NCBI RefSeq assembly: GCF_011074795.1
Contig: NZ_JAAMPF010000022.1
Location: 1 to 64,000, forward strand
Reading direction: 5' to 3'
Length of the DNA stretch: 64,000 nt
Source: Marinobacter salicampi
GTDB taxonomy: Bacteria; Pseudomonadota; Gammaproteobacteria; Pseudomonadales; Oleiphilaceae
Part shown: positions 50,057 to 59,289 of the stretch, piece after piece
Numbering within the stretch: the first letter of the stretch is position 1
How the letters are laid out: the number at the start of each line of letters is the position of its first letter
Notes under the pieces: generated by a model
What the model was told of the DNA's origin: nothing
What the model saw: the letters and a program-made list of their open reading frames with translations, nothing else
Database searches by the model: none
Translations under genes and position numbers: made by a program

Positions 50057-52957
50057 ATGTCAGAGCCCTGGAAAGCCGTTCCGGAACTTTTGCAGGACGA
50101 TATTGCTGAGGCCTGGTCCGAGCTTGAGCGCGAAGGCCGCGTCGCCACTTGGAAGGGGCTGAATGACTCTGACATTGTGCAGGCCATGGCACGAAGCGTT
50201 TTCCTGCAACAGGGCATCGTCAGGCATCCCGGAGCAGTGGAACGTATGTTGAGTGCGAGGCCTCTCTCAGAGGTGGTCAGTCCGGAGTTCGTGGCGCAGC
50301 GATGGCAGGACTATCTGGCAGAGGTGGATGATGAGCCCGAGCTGCACCGTGCCCTGCGTCGGTTCCGCCATGAAACCCAGTTTCGTATCATCTGGCGGGA
50401 CGTCTTGGGCTGGTCCGATCTGCACGAGACCATGGCCGCCACCAGCGCCCTGGCTGACACCTGTATCCAGGGAGCGCTGGACTGGCTTTATGAAGATAGC
50501 TGCGTGCACTCCGGTACCCCCTGGGGCCCTGACCCGGTGACCGGCGAGCCGGCTCCCCAGCGCATGGTTGTCCTGGGCATGGGTAAGCTCGGCGGGCGCG
50601 AGCTTAATGTGTCGTCGGATATCGACCTGATTTTCGCTTTCCCTGGCAAGGGCGAAACCAGGGGAGGGAAGCGCGCACTCGATAACGGACAATTCTTTAT
50701 TCGTCTGGGACAGCGGCTGGTTCAGGCACTGGACCAGAGAACCGCCGACGGCTTCGTGTTCCGGGTCGACATGCGGTTGCGGCCCTACGGCCAGAGTGGT
50801 GCCCTTGCGCTGAGCTTTTCGGCGCTTGAAACCTACTACCAGGACCAGGGGCGGGACTGGGAACGCTATGCCATGGTCAAGGCCCGAGTCGTGGCCGGAG
50901 ACCAGAAAGCCGGCGCGGTTCTCATGGAAAGCCTGCGACCCTTCGTCTACCGCAAGTACGTCGATTTCAGTGCTTTTGAGTCCCTACGCAGTATGAAGTC
51001 GATGATCAATCGTGAGGTACGGCGGAAGGGGCTGGATAACAACATCAAGTTGGGCCGTGGCGGAATCCGTGAAATCGAATTCGTGGTGCAGGCCTTCCAG
51101 CTCATCCGGGGCGGCAGGGATCGGGAATTGCAGCAGCGTGAACTGCTGAATATTCTGCCTGAACTGGCGAACCTGGACCTCCTGCCGATTGAAGTGGTTA
51201 CCGAGCTGAGCGAGGCCTATATTTTCCTGCGTGATCTTGAGCACGCGCTCCAGGGCATCGAAGACAAGCAGACCCAACTCCTTCCCGACGAGCCCGGGAT
51301 GCAGGCCAGGGTGGCTCTGATCATGGGATATGAAAGCTGGCAGGACTGCGTTGCAGCCCTTGACCAGCACCGGGACCGGGTTGCCCACCATTTTGCCGAT
51401 ATCATTACCCTGGAAGAGGACGAAGAGGCCGGTGCTGAGCTGGATGAGGCCTGGCAGGAGCTCTGGCTGGGCGAGATGGACGATGAGGCTGCTGCCACCT
51501 GGCTCGACGACCACGGCTTTGAGGATCCCGACACCAGTCTCAAGGCACTTACAAAATTGCGCAAAGGTCGGCCGGTGCAGACCATGCAGACCCAGGGCCG
51601 CCGGCGCCTGAACCAGTTCATGCCGGTATTGCTTGAAACCCTGACCCAGGTGGATAAGCCCTCACAAACCCTGGCCCGGGTACTCCATCTGGTGGAGGCG
51701 GTTTTGCGGCGCACCGCTTACCTCGTGCTGCTGCTGGAAAACCCGGGCGCCTCGACCCAGCTTGTCAGGCTCTGCAGTGAAAGCCCCTGGATTGCCCGCC
51801 AGCTGGCCGAAACGCCCCTGTTGCTGGATGAGCTTCTCAATGCGGAGAACCTCTATCATCCGCCTGCCAAAAGTGAGTTGCTCGATGACCTGCGCCAGCA
51901 GATGCTACGGATTCCGTTCGAGGATCTGGAAGAGCAGATGGAGTCTCTGCGCCATTTCAAGAAGGCGCATATATTGCGGGTCGCGGCATCGGAGCTTCGC
52001 GGTACCCTGCCTCTGATGAAGGTAAGCGATTACCTGACCTGGATTGCGGAAGTGGTGCTGGATCACGTGGTGGACGTGGCCTTCGCCAACCTGGTTGCCC
52101 GCCATGGCCGTCCCCGGCGGGCGGACGGCTCAGGCTGCGAGACCGATTTCGCTGTTATCGGCTACGGCAAGCTTGGGGGGATCGAGCTGGGCTATACCTC
52201 AGACCTGGACCTGGTCTTTGTCAGCAGCGCCGACCCCCAGCAGATCACGGACGGCGACAAGCCCATCGACAACGCCGTGTTCTACACCCGCCTGGGCCAA
52301 CGCATTGTTCATATCCTGAGCACCCAGACGCCCTCTGGGCAGCTGTATGAAGTGGATATGCGGCTGCGCCCCTCGGGGAACTCCGGCCTGCTGGTCAGCA
52401 CCCTGACGTCATTTGAGAAATACCAGCGCAACGATGCCTGGACCTGGGAGCACCAGGCACTTGCCCGGGCCCGTGGTGTCGCAGGTTGCCCCGAGACCCT
52501 TGAGTCGTTCGAACGACTGCGCCACGATCTGCTTTGCCAGCAGCGGGATCACGAAAAGCTGCGCCAGGAAGTGATCGATATGCGCGAACGCATGCGAACC
52601 AACCTTGGCACGCCCCAGTCAGACCAGCGGCCCGCCGAGGTGTTTCACCTCAAGCATGACAGGGGCGGCATTATCGACATCGAGTTCATGGTCCAGTATC
52701 TGATGCTGGCGCATTCGGCAAAACACCCCGAGCTTACCCAGTGGACCGATAATATCCGCCAACTGGAGGAATTGGGGCGGGCCGGCCTTCTGCCGGTTGC
52801 GGACACGGAGCAGCTCAGGGAAGCCTACATTACATTACGATCGACCATCCATCGGCGAGCGCTGCAGAACCACAACAGTCAGGTCGGTGCTGATGAGTTC
52901 AGGGCCGAGCGGGACTATATCGCTCAGGTCTGGGACCGCGTCATGCTCGGGACCTAG
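50057..52957 (+). CDS. glnE: Glutamine synthetase adenylyltransferase/deadenylase
   Basis: 966 residues (E. coli 946). Two nucleotidyltransferase domains: the N-terminal deadenylylase with GKLGGRELNVSSDIDLIF (about 176-193) and the C-terminal adenylylase with GKLGGIELGYTSDLDLVF (about 703-720), each with the catalytic acidic pair. GlnE adds or removes AMP on a GlnA tyrosine under PII control; GlnA of this window keeps that tyrosine. Gene order CYTH-glnE-ilvE is common in Pseudomonas-type genomes. Confidence 0.96.
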   Translation: MSEPWKAVPELLQDDIAEAWSELEREGRVATWKGLNDSDIVQAMARSVFLQQGIVRHPGAVERMLSARPLSEVVSPEFVAQRWQDYLAEVDDEPELHRALRRFRHETQFRIIWRDVLGWSDLHETMAATSALADTCIQGALDWLYEDSCVHSGTPWGPDPVTGEPAPQRMVVLGMGKLGGRELNVSSDIDLIFAFPGKGETRGGKRALDNGQFFIRLGQRLVQALDQRTADGFVFRVDMRLRPYGQSGALALSFSALETYYQDQGRDWERYAMVKARVVAGDQKAGAVLMESLRPFVYRKYVDFSAFESLRSMKSMINREVRRKGLDNNIKLGRGGIREIEFVVQAFQLIRGGRDRELQQRELLNILPELANLDLLPIEVVTELSEAYIFLRDLEHALQGIEDKQTQLLPDEPGMQARVALIMGYESWQDCVAALDQHRDRVAHHFADIITLEEDEEAGAELDEAWQELWLGEMDDEAAATWLDDHGFEDPDTSLKALTKLRKGRPVQTMQTQGRRRLNQFMPVLLETLTQVDKPSQTLARVLHLVEAVLRRTAYLVLLLENPGASTQLVRLCSESPWIARQLAETPLLLDELLNAENLYHPPAKSELLDDLRQQMLRIPFEDLEEQMESLRHFKKAHILRVAASELRGTLPLMKVSDYLTWIAEVVLDHVVDVAFANLVARHGRPRRADGSGCETDFAVIGYGKLGGIELGYTSDLDLVFVSSADPQQITDGDKPIDNAVFYTRLGQRIVHILSTQTPSGQLYEVDMRLRPSGNSGLLVSTLTSFEKYQRNDAWTWEHQALARARGVAGCPETLESFERLRHDLLCQQRDHEKLRQEVIDMRERMRTNLGTPQSDQRPAEVFHLKHDRGGIIDIEFMVQYLMLAHSAKHPELTQWTDNIRQLEELGRAGLLPVADTEQLREAYITLRSTIHRRALQNHNSQVGADEFRAERDYIAQVWDRVMLGT

Positions 52958-53029
52958 CCCTTCGTCAGCCCCGATTTTCCTGCTAGAATGCGGCTTTTCC
53001 GAACTACGCCTGCTTGAGGAGCACAGCAA

Positions 53030-53950
53030 ATGTCGATGGCGGATCGCGACGGCCTTATCTGGCTGGACGGTGAAATGGTTCCCTGGCGCGACGCCAAGGT
53101 GCACGTGCTGACCCATACCCTGCACTACGGGCTGGGCTGTTTTGAGGGCGTGCGGGCGTATAACACCAGCAAGGGTCCGGCTATTTTCCGCCTGCAACAG
53201 CATACCGATCGTCTGTTCCGTTCGGCCCATATTCTCAACATGAAAATGCCTTTCTCCAAGGATGAGGTCAACGAAGCCCAGCTTCGGGCGGTTCGCGACA
53301 ACAACCTAGATGAGGCCTATCTCCGGCCGATGGTGTTCTACGGGGCCGAGGGCATGGGCCTGCGGGCGGATAACCTGAAAGTGCATCTAATGGTGGCAGC
53401 CTGGAGCTGGCCCTCCTACATGTCGCCCGAGGCGAAAGAGCTTGGCATCAAGGTTCGCACCTCGTCATACACGCGGCACCATGTGAACATCACCATGTGC
53501 AAGGCGAAAGCCAACGGCAACTATATGAATTCCATGCTGGCGCTGAACGAAGCCATCGCGAGCGGGTGTGAGGAAGCGCTGCTGCTGGACAACGAAGGCT
53601 ACGTGGCGGAGGGCTCCGGCGAGAACGTCTTTATCCTGCGTGATGGCGTCCTGCACACGCCGGAACTGACCTCTTGCCTGGAAGGCATAACCCGCCAGAC
53701 CATCATGGACTTCTGTAAAGAGCTTGATATTCCGGTTCGGGAGCGTCGCATTACCCGGGACGAGGTCTATGTCGCGGACGAGGCCTTCTTCACAGGAACG
53801 GCAGCCGAAGTTCTGCCCATCCGCGAGCTGGATGGCAGACTGATTGGCACGGGCAAGCGCGGACCATTAACCGAGAAGCTGCAGTCCATGTATTTCGATG
53901 CTGTCAAAGGCAAGCGTGAGGCCAACAGTAGCTGGCTCTCCTTTGTCTGA
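53030..53950 (+). CDS. ilvE: Branched-chain amino acid aminotransferase
   Basis: 306 residues, class IV PLP aminotransferase. The PLP lysine lies in the CKAKANGNYMNSMLA segment; the EGSGENVFI and TSCLEGITR motifs contact PLP phosphate and substrate. It performs the last step of valine, leucine and isoleucine synthesis. ATG 53030 with GAGG 13 nt upstream; M3 is an alternative. Confidence 0.95.
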   Translation: MSMADRDGLIWLDGEMVPWRDAKVHVLTHTLHYGLGCFEGVRAYNTSKGPAIFRLQQHTDRLFRSAHILNMKMPFSKDEVNEAQLRAVRDNNLDEAYLRPMVFYGAEGMGLRADNLKVHLMVAAWSWPSYMSPEAKELGIKVRTSSYTRHHVNITMCKAKANGNYMNSMLALNEAIASGCEEALLLDNEGYVAEGSGENVFILRDGVLHTPELTSCLEGITRQTIMDFCKELDIPVRERRITRDEVYVADEAFFTGTAAEVLPIRELDGRLIGTGKRGPLTEKLQSMYFDAVKGKREANSSWLSFV

Positions 53951-54002
53951 AGCAAGGCTGTTCCCGGGATCCATCCAGTTCAGAAAACCAGCGAGTATAG
54001 TT

Positions 54003-54407
54003 ATGGCAGACGTAATCAAGGTGCCGGTTTCGTTCGGCGAAGTTCTCGACAAGATCACCATTCTGGAAATCAAGTCCGAGCGCATGGCAGACCCCCAGAA
54101 GGTAAGGAATGTTCGTCTGGAGCTTGATGAGCTGAGCCAGACCTGGGACGCGGCAGTGACAGACCCGGGCGCAATTGCCGGCCTCCGCAGTCAACTCAAG
54201 GCGGTCAACGAAGAGCTTTGGGTGATTGAGGATGACATCCGGGACCAGGAAGCGGCGCAGGATTTCGGGCCCCGGTTTATCGAGCTGGCCCGTGCGGTTT
54301 ACGTGACCAACGACAAACGTGCCGCAATAAAGAAAGAGATCAACCTCGCCCTTGGATCACGGTTTGTGGAAGAGAAATCCTACCAGGACTATACCGCGAA
54401 GAAGTAA
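54003..54407 (+). CDS. DUF6165 family protein
   Basis: 134 residues, mostly helical and charged, beginning ADVIKVPVSFGEVLDKITILEIKSERM. I recognise it as the small DUF6165 type that often adjoins lipopolysaccharide genes. Function unknown; no signal peptide or catalytic motif. ATG 54003 lies 52 nt after ilvE, so it may be on the same transcript. Alternative upstream starts would overlap ilvE. Confidence 0.72.
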   Translation: MADVIKVPVSFGEVLDKITILEIKSERMADPQKVRNVRLELDELSQTWDAAVTDPGAIAGLRSQLKAVNEELWVIEDDIRDQEAAQDFGPRFIELARAVYVTNDKRAAIKKEINLALGSRFVEEKSYQDYTAKK

Positions 54408-54455
54408 AGGCCGGTTGCCCCGGCTGCCATGGAAGCTGGCTGTCCTGAAAGAGGG

Positions 54456-55547
54456 TCAGGTTGCTTCCGGTTCCTGCTTAGTCTCCTTTCCCATCCCGTG
54501 CTCGGCCACCCACCGGTCGAGCATGGCCGTTACATCCGCTACGGTCACCATTTCCATGGCCCCCTCAAACTCCGCCTTTGCGCCCCACCGGGCCTGCTCG
54601 ACGGTTTTGCCGGTAAATCTCTGGAGCGCTTCCGGGTAACGGTTAACGCACCATTTCAGGGAGCCGTAGGGTCCTGAGCGATAGGGGTTACTGGCCGCGA
54701 ACAGCCCGATCACATCGGTACCCATGGCACTGGCGATATGGGCGGGGCCAGTGTCAGGGGCGACCACCACGTCCGCCTGACCCAGCAGGGCAGTCAGCTG
54801 CTTGAGCGTGTCCTGGCCGCAAATGTTATGGGCCTTTCGGGTCATGGCAGCCTCTATGGCAGCGCAGAACCGGAGCTCAAACTCGGCCGGACTGCCCACC
54901 AGAACCACCTTCATGCCGTGCCGTTCAATGGCATAATCCGCCAGGCGGGCGTAGTGGTCGGACGGCCAGTTACGCAGGGTATGGCTGGCGCAGGGGCTGA
55001 TGACCAGATTTAGCCGCTGCGGGTCCAGGTGCTCGCGGGCGAAGGCCTCATCGTGTTCTCGCAGGGGAATGAACCAGCGGGGCGGGGCTGCTTCGAGCCC
55101 GATCGGCTCAAGAAAACTCGCCAGGGCGTCCCGGACGTGCTGGCCATGCACCGGTGCTATCCGGCGGTTGATAAACAGGCTGTGCAGGTCCTTGCTGCGA
55201 GCCTTGTCGTAGCCCACTTTGACCCTGGCCGGAATCAGCGCCGCGGCGATGTTTGCCCGAAAGGCCACCTGCATGTGCAGGAGTACGTCAAACCGTCGCC
55301 CCTTCATGCTGCGACGTAACTCGGCATAGCCCTGTCGCCCTGCTTTCTTGTCAAAAATGACGAATTCCACTCCCGGCAGATCGCCGATCAGCCTGGCTTC
55401 GAGCTTGCCGATGACCCAGGTGATTCGGACACCCGGAAGATGCTCCTGAAGGCTGAGGACCACAGGAATCACGTGAGTTACATCGCCCAGTGCCGACAGC
55501 CTGAGAATGCAGATGGAGTTGATGTCATGAGGGCTGCGCTGTGGCAA
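54456..55547 (-). CDS. Lipopolysaccharide heptosyltransferase family protein (GT9)
   Basis: 363 residues. GT-B fold of family GT9: N-terminal LRLSALGDVTHVIPVV, and in the C-terminal half the donor site SPCASHTLRNWPSDHYARL and APDTGPAHIASAMGTDVIGLFAASNP (parts of it diagnostic). Probably adds heptose to the inner core; the exact step is not clear. The only start in range is TTG 55547, with no strong SD, so the N-terminus is uncertain. Divergent from kdkA. Confidence 0.88.
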   Translation of the reverse strand: MPQRSPHDINSICILRLSALGDVTHVIPVVLSLQEHLPGVRITWVIGKLEARLIGDLPGVEFVIFDKKAGRQGYAELRRSMKGRRFDVLLHMQVAFRANIAAALIPARVKVGYDKARSKDLHSLFINRRIAPVHGQHVRDALASFLEPIGLEAAPPRWFIPLREHDEAFAREHLDPQRLNLVISPCASHTLRNWPSDHYARLADYAIERHGMKVVLVGSPAEFELRFCAAIEAAMTRKAHNICGQDTLKQLTALLGQADVVVAPDTGPAHIASAMGTDVIGLFAASNPYRSGPYGSLKWCVNRYPEALQRFTGKTVEQARWGAKAEFEGAMEMVTVADVTAMLDRWVAEHGMGKETKQEPEAT

Positions 55548-55678
55548 GTTGGCGTCCGTTGCGATTCTTTCATTGGCTACTGTAGAGCCAGAGGAATGGG
55601 GTTGTTAAACTGTCGCCATTCTAGCGTACTCCCCTGACAAGGTGGCCAGGGCTTGTAAAATAATTGGGTTTTTCGGTT

Positions 55679-56419
55679 ATGGTGTCATCTCAGAAGTCTG
55701 GAAACAAATGTGAGTCCGGCACCGGCAGGTGCTCAATACTTCGCGCTCCGGGTTATGAACAGATCGATGAACAATGGTTCTCCCCCACTTTTTGGGCAGA
55801 CAAGGCGCAGCCGGTTGAGAAGGGCGGGCGGGGAGGAGCCTGGTTTATCGATCGGGAACCTTCCAGTTTGGTCCTCCGTCATTATAGACGAGGCGGGGCT
55901 GTGGCTAAGCTGATAGAAAAGACCTATCTATTTACAGGCTTTGATCGCACGAGATCACACGCCGAGTTTAAGTTGCTAAATCATCTCTTCGCGCTTGGGC
56001 TCCCGGTTCCGGAACCTGTTAGTGCCTTGGCATGTTTACATGGACTTCTCTGGTACCAAGCTGCAATTATGCTGAAGCGCATACCTGGTGCGGTCACGTT
56101 CTTTTCTAGCACACATTTATGCGAACCATCTCTCTGGGAAGAGCTGGGGTATGTGATACGCCGCTTCCACGACCATGGGTTAAACCACGTCGATCTGAAT
56201 TGTGATAACGTGCTAATTGCTTCTGAGAAAATATATATCATCGACTTTGATCGCTGCCGGGTCGTTCCTCAAAGCCGGAATGTGTTAGACGCAAATTGGA
56301 AGCGGCGGAATATCGAACGCCTCCATAGATCGATCCGAAAGCGATGTCCGGAGCGATGCTTATCGAAGCAGCCCAAGCTTTGGCAACACTTTCTGAAAGC
56401 TTACCACCACCATCAGTAA
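55679..56419 (+). CDS. kdkA: 3-deoxy-D-manno-octulosonic acid kinase
   Basis: 246 residues, small protein-kinase fold. Catalytic loop HVDLNCDN (about 170-177), metal-binding IIDFD (about 187-191), and the N-terminal GRGGAWF-type glycine loop and RHYRRGG motif fit KdkA, which phosphorylates Kdo of the inner core at O-4. ATG 55679 is chosen; a TTG at 55664 is in frame. It is the first of three kinase-fold genes in this block and begins the drop in GC content. Confidence 0.88.
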   Translation: MVSSQKSGNKCESGTGRCSILRAPGYEQIDEQWFSPTFWADKAQPVEKGGRGGAWFIDREPSSLVLRHYRRGGAVAKLIEKTYLFTGFDRTRSHAEFKLLNHLFALGLPVPEPVSALACLHGLLWYQAAIMLKRIPGAVTFFSSTHLCEPSLWEELGYVIRRFHDHGLNHVDLNCDNVLIASEKIYIIDFDRCRVVPQSRNVLDANWKRRNIERLHRSIRKRCPERCLSKQPKLWQHFLKAYHHHQ

Positions 56420-56436
56420 AGAACTGATCCAGCCAA

Positions 56437-57123
56437 ATGACAACACTCGAGCTTAAAGAAGAACTTCATTCAAATATTCGCCGAACGCGCATCACCTACT
56501 TGGCCACAATTGACGGGGAGACGGCAGCATTAAAGTGCTACAAGCGGCCTTTTTTCGGGCTGATCCACTGTATCAGGGCCTTGCGTCGTGGAAAACTTAT
56601 CAGGCGCGCGGGTGGGCCCGTGCCTCCCATCGTTTTTTCGGGTTGGGTGGCTTCTGAAAAATGCTTTGGCTTTGGAACTAGGTACTTGGCTGGATACCGC
56701 GCGGTCAGGGTCGCGTTGCGAGATGAGCCACTTCAGGAGAGGCGGTACGAGATAATCCATATCCTGGGGAGGGCCATGGCAATGATACACAAGATGGGAA
56801 TTGAGCAAGCGGATGGCAACCTGACCAATTTTTTATTAGGGCCGGATGATGAGTTTGCCATGATAGACGAAGACGATATCCGTGTTTATTCAGGTGCGAT
56901 TCCGGTTAATGTTGCAACACAAAACCTTGCAAATGTTGCAGCAAGGCTGGCGCATCACGAAATGATTGAAGAGTTGCTTGGCGCATATCTTGAAAAGAGG
57001 CATGATAAAGCAGGTGCTGAATGGAATACCGAAGAATTTTGGGCCAGTGTTTATTCTTGGAAGCAAATGTTCAAAAAGAAAAGGGTTCAGAAAAATATAT
57101 CTCCCGACCGAGAGTTCGATTAA
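56437..57123 (+). CDS. Lipopolysaccharide kinase-like protein (WaaP/RfaY type)
   Basis: 228 residues, kinase fold. Lys33 (ALKCYKR) is the likely ATP lysine; the catalytic loop reads QADGNLTN with Asp126 and Asn131, and MIDEDD has the metal Asp144. The usual His of the HxD motif is Gln124. It probably phosphorylates a core sugar, but could be inactive. It begins 17 nt after kdkA and is probably co-transcribed. Confidence 0.68.
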   Translation: MTTLELKEELHSNIRRTRITYLATIDGETAALKCYKRPFFGLIHCIRALRRGKLIRRAGGPVPPIVFSGWVASEKCFGFGTRYLAGYRAVRVALRDEPLQERRYEIIHILGRAMAMIHKMGIEQADGNLTNFLLGPDDEFAMIDEDDIRVYSGAIPVNVATQNLANVAARLAHHEMIEELLGAYLEKRHDKAGAEWNTEEFWASVYSWKQMFKKKRVQKNISPDREFD

Positions 57124-57184
57124 TACAGAAGGGGTATTTAAATGAGTTATAGTTTACCTCTCACTGGACAGGAGTAACTCAATA

Positions 57185-57958
57185 GTGGGAGCGATACCAC
57201 CTATTTATTGTGTTTCGTTGGAGAGCGATAAGAGTCGTAGGTTGCAGCTCTCTGAAAAGTTCCCAATTCATTTCAATATGATGAAATTAGTCGAGGCGGT
57301 CGACGGTCGGAAACTTGATCCTCAAAGATATTTTCAATATATTTTCCCTGCTGTTTCTTCAGGATACCGAATGCTGTCACCAGCGGAAATAGGTTGCACG
57401 TTGAGTCATATCAAAGCGATTAATAAATTTCTGGAGTCGAAGCGAGCAAGCGCGTTAATTATTGAGGATGATGTTATTGGAACAGATTCAGACTTGGGCT
57501 CAGTGCTTAATGACGTCGCAATGATGCCAGAGAACTCGGTCATTATTTTCGGCGGACAAGAGGGTATGCCATCGAGTAAGTATATATTCGGTAAGCCAGC
57601 CGGTATGAACGGTATTCTAAGGCTGCCAACGTACTCAAACTCCTATGTACTTCGTACGTGTTGCTACGGCGTGACACGGACAAGCGCAAAGGCAATGCTT
57701 GATGCCCATAGTGATTATTTAAAGCTAGCAGATGCCTGGAATCTGTTTTTCCGTGATACAGATATAAATATCCTGTTTACTAAGAAGTTATCACACCCCT
57801 ATGACCGTTCAAGCAGTCATATCGAAAAAAGTCGGCTGCTTTTAAAAGGTACCTCCAAACCTTCTCTTATGGCCAGGTTTAAAAAAAGGGGCGTAAGGAT
57901 TCGCCGCAGGCTTGGAGCTTTAGTTTGCTTCTTGGCAGGCTATCGTCGAGTTAAATGA
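57185..57958 (+). CDS. Glycosyltransferase family 25 (LOS/LPS type)
   Basis: 257 residues. GT25 motifs: SLESDKSRR at the N-terminus, PAEIGCTLSHIKA and IIEDDV. These enzymes add hexose, often galactose, to the LPS core. GTG 57185 has AGGAG about 10 nt upstream. Its last 39 nt overlap the convergent ligase gene. AT-rich relative to the window. Confidence 0.85.
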   Translation: MGAIPPIYCVSLESDKSRRLQLSEKFPIHFNMMKLVEAVDGRKLDPQRYFQYIFPAVSSGYRMLSPAEIGCTLSHIKAINKFLESKRASALIIEDDVIGTDSDLGSVLNDVAMMPENSVIIFGGQEGMPSSKYIFGKPAGMNGILRLPTYSNSYVLRTCCYGVTRTSAKAMLDAHSDYLKLADAWNLFFRDTDINILFTKKLSHPYDRSSSHIEKSRLLLKGTSKPSLMARFKKRGVRIRRRLGALVCFLAGYRRVK

Positions 57959-59164
57959 AGGGTCTTTTACTCGGTTTGGTATTAAGATAAAAGTAATAAT
58001 GTAATAAGTAAATATAACAGGAGGGTGGTTTAAGGGCACGTCGGTAAGGCTTGCAACACCATATAAAAATGCGAGCGCTGCTACAGTGTGGAACTTCCAG
58101 GATTTACAACCTGAAAATTTATATGACAGAATCATAGGTATAAGAAAAGTTGCTAGCAGAATAGCCAGGCCGACGACGCCTCTTTTAACAAGATTGTCTA
58201 AATATTGGTTGTGATAATGACGGGGCGCATAGTCAGCAGCTTCTTGCGTTATAATTTCCCGATTAATTAACTGTGGAAACATCTCACGGTGGTTTTCCCC
58301 GGAACCAAATAGCGGGTTAGCTTTAGAAATTTCAATTGCGCCTTTCCAGAACTGTAGCCTTAGGCCAATCGAGTCGGTAAGGTCGCCAGCTTCAATCTTC
58401 TTAAAATCAGTAATAGTGCTCTCTACGCGATCACTGAATATGTACGCGGGCACAGTAAAAGAAAGTCCGATGAGCAGGATAGCAGCGCTAGCTCTCAAAT
58501 AATTTTTATCTATTAAGTTTCTGTACAAAAAAAATAAAAAGATCCCGGCGGCAAGAATCATTATGGGTAGAATAACCCCGCGGGTTCCCGTCATTGCAAG
58601 CGACACTAATAGTAGAAAACTCAGACAATAAAATATAAATTTTTTATTTAAATTTATCGAATATGCGATAAAAAAAGTGACCACTAGTATTGATGCCACA
58701 CCTGTAGCGAAAGGAATGGGGTTATAGTTGAGTGCTGCTCTTCTTGAGCCTTCTATATAAAAAAAATAAAAGCAGACAGTGATGAAAAGCGCCGCTGATG
58801 CGGCTATTATGTATATAAAATGCTTCTCTTTTATTTCGTAATTATATATAATGGAAAGGTAAATAAGTATTGAAATCAGAGTCCTCAGTTCAGAGATATT
58901 GCCGCCGTTTATTTTATAGCTTAAAAAATAAAAAACGGTTGTAACTAGTAAGGTAAGGTAGTAGGGATTTCTAGGGTTGAATGTTGATTTATGGGAAAGG
59001 TTCCACCCTTTTAGTGAAATAAAAACGACAGCGCTTATAAGAATAATTACGGGAGCGTATTTGTAACCATCATGTACCATCCACATGATGGTTAGGATGT
59101 AGATGAGCGGGCTAAAAATCGCTGCGTGTACAATTTTATCGCGTGAGGGATAGCTGTATCTCAT
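57920..59164 (-). CDS. O-antigen ligase/polymerase family membrane protein (WaaL-like)
   Basis: 414 residues with about eleven membrane helices and a large periplasmic loop (about 245-320) with FWKGAIEISKANPLFGSGENH and the APRHYHNQYLDNLVKRG motif including the histidines expected of Wzy_C/WaaL proteins. It would join O-antigen to lipid A core in the periplasm, or polymerise it. Very AT-rich, typical of such genes. 3' end overlaps the GT25 gene. Confidence 0.85.
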   Translation of the reverse strand: MRYSYPSRDKIVHAAIFSPLIYILTIMWMVHDGYKYAPVIILISAVVFISLKGWNLSHKSTFNPRNPYYLTLLVTTVFYFLSYKINGGNISELRTLISILIYLSIIYNYEIKEKHFIYIIAASAALFITVCFYFFYIEGSRRAALNYNPIPFATGVASILVVTFFIAYSINLNKKFIFYCLSFLLLVSLAMTGTRGVILPIMILAAGIFLFFLYRNLIDKNYLRASAAILLIGLSFTVPAYIFSDRVESTITDFKKIEAGDLTDSIGLRLQFWKGAIEISKANPLFGSGENHREMFPQLINREIITQEAADYAPRHYHNQYLDNLVKRGVVGLAILLATFLIPMILSYKFSGCKSWKFHTVAALAFLYGVASLTDVPLNHPPVIFTYYIITFILIPNRVKDPSFNSTIACQEAN

Positions 59165-59289
59165 TGATTTTCCGGTGCAAAAAAAATATTTTCTCGTTTA
59201 AAAAATTATACCTTCGATTTTGTGAAAGGCCAGTATTAATTTGTTGCCAAGATATGGTCTAATGTTAATTATTTTCTGATCACGTTGTC

